Below, in pieces: positions 53,892 to 64,000 of a stretch of 64,000 nucleotides of DNA (position 1 is its first letter; each line of letters starts with the position of its first letter). The DNA comes from an uncultured Pelagibacteraceae bacterium (GTDB lineage: Bacteria > Pseudomonadota > Alphaproteobacteria > Pelagibacterales > Pelagibacteraceae). A program made the translations under genes and the position numbers. The notes beneath the pieces are model-generated. The model did no database searches. It worked only from the letters and a program-made list of their open reading frames with translations, and was not told the DNA's origin. The DNA is taken from contig CACKDD010000004.1 in assembly GCA_902598825.1 (NCBI GenBank), positions 1 to 64,000 on the forward strand, written 5' to 3'.

Positions 53892-56800
53892 AAAAATATT
53901 AGTTGTTGGCGCAGGGCCCATTATTATTGGTCAAGCATGTGAATTTGATTATTCAGGAACCCAAGCATGTAAAGCATTAAGAGATGAGGGATACAAGGTT
54001 GTGTTAATTAATTCAAATCCAGCAACAATTATGACTGATCCAGATGTTGCTGATAAAACTTATATTGAGCCTATTACTTTAGAGGTTTTAGAAAAAATTC
54101 TCAAAAAAGAAAAACCAGATGCAATCTTACCCACCATGGGAGGTCAAACTGCTCTTAATCTGGCAATGGAAGCTGAAAAAAAAGGAATTTTAAAAAAATA
54201 CAAAATAGAACTAATTGGAGCAAATTCTAAAGCTATTGCTAATGCAGAAGATAGAAAGAAGTTCAGAAAAAATATGATTGATATTGGTTTAGATTTACCT
54301 AAATCTGAAATTGTTAATAACATAAACCAATCTTCTAAAGTTTTAAAAAAAATTGGGTTACCTGCAATTATTAGGCCTGCATTTACACTAGGAGGTTTAG
54401 GTGGAGGAATAGCTAAGAATATAAAGGACTACTTAAAAATTATCAAAACTGGTTTGTATGAATCCCCTGTTAGTCAAGTTCTAGTAGAGGAATGTTTAGA
54501 GGGTTGGAAAGAATTTGAAATGGAAGTTGTAAGAGATAAAAAAGATAACTGTATAATCATCTGCTCAATTGAAAATGTTGATCCAATGGGAATACATACC
54601 GGAGACTCTGTGACTGTTGCCCCAGCACTCACTTTAACCGATAAAGAATACCAGGTAATGAGAAATGCCTCTATTGCTTGTTTAAGAAAAATTGGAGTTG
54701 AAACAGGTGGTTCAAATGTTCAATTTGCCATAAATCCTAAAAATGGTCGTATGGTGGTGATTGAAATGAACCCAAGAGTATCTAGATCATCAGCTCTTGC
54801 ATCAAAAGCAACTGGATTTCCAATCGCAAAAGTTGCAGCTAAACTTGCTGTTGGTTATACTTTGGATGAACTAAAAAATGAAATTACTAAAATAACTCCA
54901 GCATCATTCGAGCCAAGTATAGACTATGTGGTAACTAAAATTCCAAGATTTACTTTTGAAAAATTTTCGACTTCCCCAGCAACTTTAGGTACATCAATGA
55001 AGTCTGTTGGAGAAGCAATGGCAATAGGTAGAAATTTTAAAGAGTCGCTTCAGAAAGCTTTGGTCTCTCTTGAAACTGGCTTTTCAGGGTTAGATAGAAT
55101 TTTCGATCTAAATAAAAAACAAATTGAAAAAAAACTTAAAGAAAATATTCCTAATAAATTACTATTAGTTGCTGAAGCAATTAGAAAGAAAATCAATTTA
55201 AAAAGAATATTTGCATTATCTAAAATTGATCCTTGGTTTTTAGAACAAATAAAAGAAATAATAGATAGTGAATTTAAAATCAAAAGCAAAGGATTACCAA
55301 AAAATTTTAATGAATTAAATAAAATAAAATCTATTGGTTTTTCTGATAAAAAATTAGCAGAATTAACAAATACTTCGGAAGATGTAATAAGGCAAAAAAG
55401 AACTGCTCTTAAAATTTTACCTGTATTCAAGAAAGTTGATACCTGTGCGGCTGAATTTAAATCCTTTACACCCTACATGTACTCAACTTATCAAAGAAAT
55501 TTTTCAATAAAGTCTGAGTGTGAAGCTGATCCATCAGCTAAGAAGAAAATTATAATATTGGGAGGAGGTCCAAATAGAATTGGACAAGGAATTGAATTTG
55601 ATTATTGCTGTTGTCAGGCAAGTTTTTCTCTTAAAGATGCTGGTTTTGAAACTATAATGGTTAATTGTAATCCAGAAACAGTTTCGACTGATTATGATAC
55701 CAGTGACAGACTATATTTTGAGCCCTTAAAAGAAGAGTATGTTTTTAACATAATTAAAAGAGAAAGGGAGAAAGGTAATTTAATTGGTATTATTGCACAA
55801 TTCGGTGGTCAAACTCCAATTAAACTAGCAAAATTTTTATATGAGAATAAACTTCCAATTTTAGGAACACAATATACTTCAATAGACTTAGCTGAGGATA
55901 GAGATAGATTTAGAAATCTTCTTAACAGATTAAAATTAAAACAAGCAGAAAGTGGAATTGCAAAAACTTATAAACAAGCAATCCAAATAGCAGAAAAAAT
56001 TGGTTTGCCGTTGATGGTAAGACCTTCATATGTGTTAGGTGGAAGAGCTATGGAAATTGTTCATGAAAAAAGTCAACTTAAAAACTTTGTTCAGGAAGCA
56101 TTTAAAGTTGCAGAAGATAACCCAATTTTAATAGACAAATTTATTGATCATGCAATGGAGGTAGATGTTGATGCAATATCTGACGGAACACAAGTACATG
56201 TTGCTGGTATTATGCAGCATATAGAGGAGGCTGGAATTCATTCGGGAGACTCAGCTTGCAGCTTACCTCCAATATCAATTAAGCCTTTCTTAATTAAAGA
56301 AATTGAAAATCAAACTAAAAAATTAGCTTTAGCATTAAAGGTCAAAGGTTTCATGAATATTCAGTTTGCTATCAAAAAAGATGAAATTTATGTTATCGAA
56401 GTAAATCCGAGGGCAAGTAGAACGGTACCATTTGTTTCAAAAGCAAAAGGTCTACCTCTTGCTAAAATTGCTTCAAGAGTAATGGCTGGAGAAAAATTAT
56501 CTAAGTTTAATTTAAGAGATAAATCCAATGGTATGTTTGCTGTTAAAGAGGCGGTGTTTCCATTTAATAAATTTCCTAATAGTGATTTACTTTTGGGTCC
56601 TGAAATGAAATCAACTGGGGAAGTTATGGGATTTGACAAAAACTTTGGAATGGCATTTGCTAAAAGTCAAATAGCTTCAGCTAACTCTTTACCTAAGCAA
56701 GGTCTTGCTTTTATTTCTTTAAAAAATTCTCATAAAGACGAGGGAATTGATTTGGCAAAAGAATTAATAAAACTTAAATTTTCTCTGTGTGCTACAAAAG

Positions 56801-57093
56801 GAACTGCAGAGTATATCAGAAAACATGGTATGAGATGTAAAATTATAAATAAAGTCAGTAGTGGCTCACCTCATATAGTTGATGTTTTAGACTCTAAGAA
56901 AATTGCATTAGTAATAAACACTGGAGGTGGAAATAGTGAACACAGATTAAATGATGCAATAGCTCTTAGAAGAGGAACGCTTAAAAACAAAGTTCCATAT
57001 TGTACTAATATGTCAACTGCACTTGCATGTTTAGAGGCTATTAAATCTCTTAAAACTAAAAAATTAGAAGTCAATTCTCTACAGGATATTTAA
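53869..57093 (+). CDS. carB: Carbamoyl-phosphate synthase large subunit CarB
   Basis: This 1074-residue protein is of standard size. It carries two ATP-grasp halves with [19 protein letters not shown] and the second copy [38 protein letters not shown], and both [12 protein letters not shown] and [12 protein letters not shown]. The C-terminal MGS-like domain (about 940-1060) is where UMP and ornithine act in E. coli. It makes carbamoyl phosphate for pyrimidines and arginine. It overlaps the next convergent gene by 4 bases. Confidence 0.97.
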   Translation: MPKRKDLKKILVVGAGPIIIGQACEFDYSGTQACKALRDEGYKVVLINSNPATIMTDPDVADKTYIEPITLEVLEKILKKEKPDAILPTMGGQTALNLAMEAEKKGILKKYKIELIGANSKAIANAEDRKKFRKNMIDIGLDLPKSEIVNNINQSSKVLKKIGLPAIIRPAFTLGGLGGGIAKNIKDYLKIIKTGLYESPVSQVLVEECLEGWKEFEMEVVRDKKDNCIIICSIENVDPMGIHTGDSVTVAPALTLTDKEYQVMRNASIACLRKIGVETGGSNVQFAINPKNGRMVVIEMNPRVSRSSALASKATGFPIAKVAAKLAVGYTLDELKNEITKITPASFEPSIDYVVTKIPRFTFEKFSTSPATLGTSMKSVGEAMAIGRNFKESLQKALVSLETGFSGLDRIFDLNKKQIEKKLKENIPNKLLLVAEAIRKKINLKRIFALSKIDPWFLEQIKEIIDSEFKIKSKGLPKNFNELNKIKSIGFSDKKLAELTNTSEDVIRQKRTALKILPVFKKVDTCAAEFKSFTPYMYSTYQRNFSIKSECEADPSAKKKIIILGGGPNRIGQGIEFDYCCCQASFSLKDAGFETIMVNCNPETVSTDYDTSDRLYFEPLKEEYVFNIIKREREKGNLIGIIAQFGGQTPIKLAKFLYENKLPILGTQYTSIDLAEDRDRFRNLLNRLKLKQAESGIAKTYKQAIQIAEKIGLPLMVRPSYVLGGRAMEIVHEKSQLKNFVQEAFKVAEDNPILIDKFIDHAMEVDVDAISDGTQVHVAGIMQHIEEAGIHSGDSACSLPPISIKPFLIKEIENQTKKLALALKVKGFMNIQFAIKKDEIYVIEVNPRASRTVPFVSKAKGLPLAKIASRVMAGEKLSKFNLRDKSNGMFAVKEAVFPFNKFPNSDLLLGPEMKSTGEVMGFDKNFGMAFAKSQIASANSLPKQGLAFISLKNSHKDEGIDLAKELIKLKFSLCATKGTAEYIRKHGMRCKIINKVSSGSPHIVDVLDSKKIALVINTGGGNSEHRLNDAIALRRGTLKNKVPYCTNMSTALACLEAIKSLKTKKLEVNSLQDI

Positions 57094-57755
57094 GTATTTA
57101 CTTTCCAATCAGTTTCGAAAGTCACATAATTTACTTGGATACATCTTCTTTCTTTAACTATTTTCTTCTTTTCCATCCCATGCCAAGTATTTGGCCCACT
57201 AGTAAACAAATATCCATAATTATGCTTATAAGGAACTGTTTTAACTTTTTCTAATTTCTCGTTATAAAAATCTGTGCCTAAGTCTTCAGACTCATTTGCA
57301 TTATTTACAAAAATTAAACCAGACATTAGTTTTTCTTTAATGTCACAATGAGGCTTCAACCAAAATCCTTCTCGATCACAGATAACTTCCAAACGAACAT
57401 ATGAATTTGATAAATCTTTATTTATCATTTTTGAAATATTTTCATAAACCTCTTTTGATTGTAGTTCATTAATAAATTTTACTAAATGAGGAAATTGTGA
57501 AGCGTTATCTTTTGTTATAAAACATCTAAATTTAATTGCCTTACCTCCAGAAGAATCTCCTTTTCTAAATTCTGCAGCACCTCCATCAATCGCTCTTGTT
57601 CCATCATAATTTAGATTATGTTTACTTACATCTGGAATATCAGCTTTGACAATTTCTTCTATTGCGGCATCAGTAAGTGCATCGTAATACTCATAATGTT
57701 CAAATGGAAATTCATGTTTTTTGGATTGTTTTTGAATTGAATTGATAAAAGACAT
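57090..57755 (-). CDS. 2-oxoglutarate/Fe(II) oxygenase-like protein
   Basis: This 221-residue protein has the facial triad pattern of the double-stranded beta-helix dioxygenases. HCD in [11 protein letters not shown] (about 132-142) gives His and Asp, the distal His is in NTWHGMEKK, and the 2OG-binding Arg is in [18 protein letters not shown] and [13 protein letters not shown] strands support it. Prolyl-hydroxylase-like members with this size modify small molecules or proteins. It abuts the ELM1-family gene (57755 shared), so both are probably one transcript. The substrate is unknown. Confidence 0.68.
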   Translation of the reverse strand: MSFINSIQKQSKKHEFPFEHYEYYDALTDAAIEEIVKADIPDVSKHNLNYDGTRAIDGGAAEFRKGDSSGGKAIKFRCFITKDNASQFPHLVKFINELQSKEVYENISKMINKDLSNSYVRLEVICDREGFWLKPHCDIKEKLMSGLIFVNNANESEDLGTDFYNEKLEKVKTVPYKHNYGYLFTSGPNTWHGMEKKKIVKERRCIQVNYVTFETDWKVNT

Positions 57756-58699
57756 TAAGAATTAATTTTTTGTTTAATTATTTTTGCTACTCTATTAGTT
57801 TCATCTAGTTTTTGATAGTTCCAATTTTCCTCTTCCTCACCTAAATTTCTAATTATATTTAATTCTCTAAATAATTTTCTAAATTTTTGGAATCTTTTAT
57901 CATTTTTTTTAGGTGAAATATTTGCGACATAAATAGGTTTTCCAGTTAAAGCTGCCTCTGAAATCATTGAGCTTGAGTCACAAGTTACCACTATACTTTG
58001 AGATATTGATAAAGCAGATAAATAAGCTTTTTTATCAATATTATCAATAATTGTGTGATTTTCCCCAAAATATTCTTTAGCATAAACGATTGAATTTTTT
58101 GGTGTTCTCATAGATGGAATGACAACAAGCTGAAAATCATTTTTTTTTAAGAAATTATTTAAAAGAAAGAAAATATTTTCAATATTTTTTAAAGAATAGT
58201 CATAGTACTTAGTTGGACCACCCAAAATTAAAGTGCAAATTTTTCTTTGATCTTTTTTAATAAATAAATTTAAATAATCTTTGTTCTTAATTATTTCATC
58301 ATTTGTAAGATAGTGAATCGCACCTTTCGTATTAATTACATTTAGACCTTTTATGGAGTCATGTTCAGGAGCAACTATAAAATCAAAATTGTTGAAATTT
58401 ACTTTTGGATCTTGAATATGAATACTAATTACTTTTTTTTTAAAACTATTTTTAAGATGAATTGAGGGAATTACACTTTTGCGTCCACAAGAAATAATCA
58501 TATCAAAATCAGATTGATTAACTTTTTTGTAAACTATTTGTGAAATTGGAGTGAATTTTGGAGGAATCATTTTCCAAAAATTATTTAGTTCAACTGTATG
58601 GTGTGTAAAATCTATGTTTAAAGCTTTTGCTAAACCCTCTACTTGGCTGATCATGCCATGCATGCCTTGAGTTAATAATATACCTTTTAATTTGTTCAT
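57755..58699 (-). CDS. ELM1-family (DUF1022) glycosyltransferase-like protein
   Basis: This 314-residue protein resembles the 'mitochondrial fission ELM1' family (Pfam PF06258). It has TQGMHGMISQVEGLAKAL near the start, IISCGRKSVIPSIHL, HIQDP, FDFIVAPEHD and LILGGPTKYY. The C-terminal VTCDSSSMISEAALTGKPIYV resembles the donor site of GT-B glycosyltransferases. The plant ELM1 acts in mitochondrial division, but bacterial members are probably sugar transferases. It starts 21 bases from divergent trxB and touches the oxygenase gene. Confidence 0.82.
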   Translation of the reverse strand: MNKLKGILLTQGMHGMISQVEGLAKALNIDFTHHTVELNNFWKMIPPKFTPISQIVYKKVNQSDFDMIISCGRKSVIPSIHLKNSFKKKVISIHIQDPKVNFNNFDFIVAPEHDSIKGLNVINTKGAIHYLTNDEIIKNKDYLNLFIKKDQRKICTLILGGPTKYYDYSLKNIENIFFLLNNFLKKNDFQLVVIPSMRTPKNSIVYAKEYFGENHTIIDNIDKKAYLSALSISQSIVVTCDSSSMISEAALTGKPIYVANISPKKNDKRFQKFRKLFRELNIIRNLGEEEENWNYQKLDETNRVAKIIKQKINS

Positions 58700-58720
58700 T
58701 AATTACTATATAGCTTCCAT

Positions 58721-59668
58721 ATGAGTCAAAATCCAACTAAACACACAAAAGTGTTAATAATTGGATCCGGTCCAGCTGGTTACACGGCTGCAGTTTATGC
58801 AGCTCGTGCAATGTTAAACCCAATTTTGGTTTATGGATCTGAACCTGGAGGTCAATTGACAACAACTACTGATGTTGAAAATTATCCTGGGTTTGCTGAT
58901 GTTATTCAAGGACCTTGGTTAATGGATCAAATGAAAGAGCAAGCAAAAGCAGTTGGTACTGAGATGATAGAGGATCATATTGGATCGGTAAATTTAAAAT
59001 CGACTCCATTTGAAGCAATTGGTGATAGTGGTCAAAAATTTACTGCAGATAGTATTATTATTTCAACTGGTGCTCAAGCAAGATGGTTAAACATAAAATC
59101 AGAGCAAGAATTTAGAGGTTTTGGAGTGTCGGCATGTGCTACATGTGATGGATTTTTCTTTAAAGAAAAAGAAGTAGCAGTTGTTGGTGGTGGTAATGCT
59201 GCTGTAGAAGAAGCAATGTTTCTTACGAAGTTTGCTTCGAAGGTCAAATTAATTCACAGACGTGATAGTCTGAGAGCAGAAAAAATGCTTCAAAAAAAAT
59301 TAATGGAAAACAAAAAAATTGAAATTATTTGGGATACTATAATTGAAGACGTGATAGGTGATAAAGAACCTAAAAATGTCAAAGGTATTAAAGTAAAAAA
59401 TGTAAAAACAAATAAAATTGAAGAAATCAAAGTTGATGGTTTATTTGTTGCAATTGGTCATGATCCAGCAACTTCATTATTTAAAGATCAATTGAAAATG
59501 GATAATGAAGGATATTTGATTACCAAACCGGACTCTACTGAAACTAATGTTCCTGGAGTTTATGCTGCAGGAGATGTGAAGGACAAAACATTTAGACAAG
59601 CTGTAACCGCTGCAGGTATGGGATGTATGGCTGCACTTGAGGCTGAAAAGCATCTTTCGCATAAGTAA
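58721..59668 (+). CDS. trxB: Thioredoxin reductase
   Basis: This 315-residue flavoenzyme has the FAD loop GSGPAGYTAAVYAARA, the redox motif CATC in VSACATCDGFFF (about 136-147), the NADPH loop GGGNAAVEEAMF, and the terminal AAGDVKDKTFRQAVTAAGMG. It reduces thioredoxin with NADPH. It is distinct from the ferredoxin reductase near proteorhodopsin, which lacks the CxxC. The next gene starts one base after its stop. Confidence 0.96.
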   Translation: MSQNPTKHTKVLIIGSGPAGYTAAVYAARAMLNPILVYGSEPGGQLTTTTDVENYPGFADVIQGPWLMDQMKEQAKAVGTEMIEDHIGSVNLKSTPFEAIGDSGQKFTADSIIISTGAQARWLNIKSEQEFRGFGVSACATCDGFFFKEKEVAVVGGGNAAVEEAMFLTKFASKVKLIHRRDSLRAEKMLQKKLMENKKIEIIWDTIIEDVIGDKEPKNVKGIKVKNVKTNKIEEIKVDGLFVAIGHDPATSLFKDQLKMDNEGYLITKPDSTETNVPGVYAAGDVKDKTFRQAVTAAGMGCMAALEAEKHLSHK

Positions 59669-59669
59669 A

Positions 59670-60617
59670 GTGAAAAATAATTTACATGTTTTTTTAGGAG
59701 CAACTGTAGCTGATGCTGCAGCTAGACCATTACATTGGGTTTATAATCAGAAAAAACTACTAACTTATATTAAGGGAAAACAAGACTTTACCTTCTTAAA
59801 AAAAAATAAAAGTCCTTTTTACAATATTAAAACTGGCAAAGTTTCTGGTTATAATGAAGTTGGTCAAGTGATGTTCAAAACTTTAGTTGAAGGTCATCGA
59901 AATATAGAAGAAAGATTTAAAAAAAATATTACAAAAAATTTTGGTCCAGGAAGTATTTACTGGAAAAATTTAAATCTAAGAGCAAAATACAGAAAAGTTA
60001 AAGACTGGCGAGGAATAATAAAAGGACCTTGGATCCATCAAAATATCATTGAAACTGTAAGAAATATTAAATCTAAAAAAAAATTAACTGGAGGTAAAAA
60101 GGTAAACGAGTCTGATGGTTATTGTGCTGCTCTTCCATATTTTTTGTATGGCTATAATCTTAAAGATGTAAAAAAAATTATCTCTGCAATAACTGTTTCA
60201 AAAATAAGTCTCAAATATGCTTTAGCAAAATTTTATCTAATAGATTTAGCACTAAAAGGTTGCAAAGATCCTATAAACGAATTCATGAAGATATTTAAAA
60301 AAAATTCATATTTCAAAAGTGTTGTTGAAGATATGAAAAAAGTTAAAAGATTAAAATCAAAACCTCACCCTCTTGTGGTTAAAAAATTGGGCATGGCTTG
60401 TAGCTATCCAGGAACATTTAATAGCTCAATTCATTCAATTATTAATTCCACAAATTATAAAGGGGCTATTTTAAAAACTATTAAAGCTGGTGGCTGTAAC
60501 TGTTCTAGAGTTAATTTTATTGGAGCTTATTTTGCTGCTTTAAAAGGAATAGGTACTATCCCGAAATCTTGGATAAAAAAAACTGATTTAGCTAAAAAAA
60601 TATTAGAGCAAAAATAA
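59670..60617 (+). CDS. ADP-ribosylglycohydrolase / J1-crystallin-like protein
   Basis: From the GTG at 59670 this is a 315-residue protein. LGATVADAAARPLHWVYN at the start corresponds to the family's GAxxGDA helix. GGCNCSRVNFIGAYFAALKG with IPKSW near the end corresponds to the GGDTDT-type metal site. The usual acidic metal ligands are replaced (CNCS), as in crystallin J1/selenoprotein J-like members. True ADP-ribose hydrolysis is therefore doubtful. I choose the GTG because the longer frame runs inside trxB. A short gap suggests co-transcription with trxB. Confidence 0.68.
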   Translation: MKNNLHVFLGATVADAAARPLHWVYNQKKLLTYIKGKQDFTFLKKNKSPFYNIKTGKVSGYNEVGQVMFKTLVEGHRNIEERFKKNITKNFGPGSIYWKNLNLRAKYRKVKDWRGIIKGPWIHQNIIETVRNIKSKKKLTGGKKVNESDGYCAALPYFLYGYNLKDVKKIISAITVSKISLKYALAKFYLIDLALKGCKDPINEFMKIFKKNSYFKSVVEDMKKVKRLKSKPHPLVVKKLGMACSYPGTFNSSIHSIINSTNYKGAILKTIKAGGCNCSRVNFIGAYFAALKGIGTIPKSWIKKTDLAKKILEQK

Positions 60618-60623
60618 AATTAT

Positions 60624-64000
<3,377 letters not shown>

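Noticed and set aside
55050-55430. A 126-codon frame antisense to carB
   Set aside because: carB is complete and conserved here; the product is a hydrophobic shadow without start context.

Overview
The window is an AT-rich (roughly 30% GC by eye), very gene-dense stretch of a streamlined marine alphaproteobacterium, most likely a SAR11/Pelagibacterales chromosome. The evidence is the blue-tuned proteorhodopsin followed by ferredoxin and ferredoxin reductase genes, short or overlapping intergenic spaces, lysine/asparagine/isoleucine-rich proteins, few Shine-Dalgarno sequences, a GAAC-N7-GAAC SOS box of the alphaproteobacterial type, and an ELM1-family protein. I see no insertion sequence, prophage, CRISPR array or rRNA operon.

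Left part (1-20 kb). A leftward group holds two tandem GFA-fold zinc proteins, a D-glycerate 3-kinase-like enzyme and a TolC-type outer-membrane protein cut by the window edge. An SOS-controlled umuDC pair follows. Next is a leftward surface-glycan group: a GT39-type membrane glycosyltransferase, a GT2 enzyme and a secreted polysaccharide lyase. dksA comes next with two tiny coupled membrane ORFs, then the light-energy module (proteorhodopsin, terminator, ferredoxin, ferredoxin-NADP reductase, GST). Then come propionyl-CoA synthetase, an SMR transporter, a dihydroorotase-family enzyme, YgfZ, tRNA-Leu, nadA-nadC, a MazG-like protein and fumC.

Middle part (19-46 kb). After an AsmA-like protein, uvrD and pepP, a long leftward division and cell-wall (dcw) cluster is read from 45.5 down to 24.6 kb: mraZ, ftsZ, rsmH, ftsL, ftsI, a fused murE-murF, mraY, murD, ftsW, murG, murC, murB, ddl, ftsQ, a shortened ftsA-like gene, lpxC, bamD and ligA. 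Three departures from the textbook order stand out. ftsZ sits second, directly behind mraZ. murE and murF are one gene. The gene in the ftsA slot keeps only the N-terminal and SHS2-like half of FtsA plus an amphipathic tail. A three-repeat MraZ box overlaps the mraZ promoter, so MraZ probably controls ftsZ directly.

Right part (45.6-64 kb). This holds RNase P RNA, a peptidoglycan amidase, mlaA-mlaC, two tRNAs, rpoD-dnaG-yqeY (the macromolecular synthesis genes, read dnaG after yqeY and before rpoD on the minus strand), carAB, a 2OG-Fe(II) oxygenase with an ELM1-family protein, trxB, an ADP-ribosylglycohydrolase/J1-crystallin-like protein, an aspartate aminotransferase and uvrB, which runs off the right edge.

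The observations I rate highest are the reduced FtsA with the relocated ftsZ, the LexA box abutting the umuD start codon, the paired micro-ORFs after dksA, the palindromes upstream of proteorhodopsin, and the secreted lyase with its glycosyltransferases. No single new defence or mobile system is visible. All family assignments come from reading motifs by eye; no database search was run.
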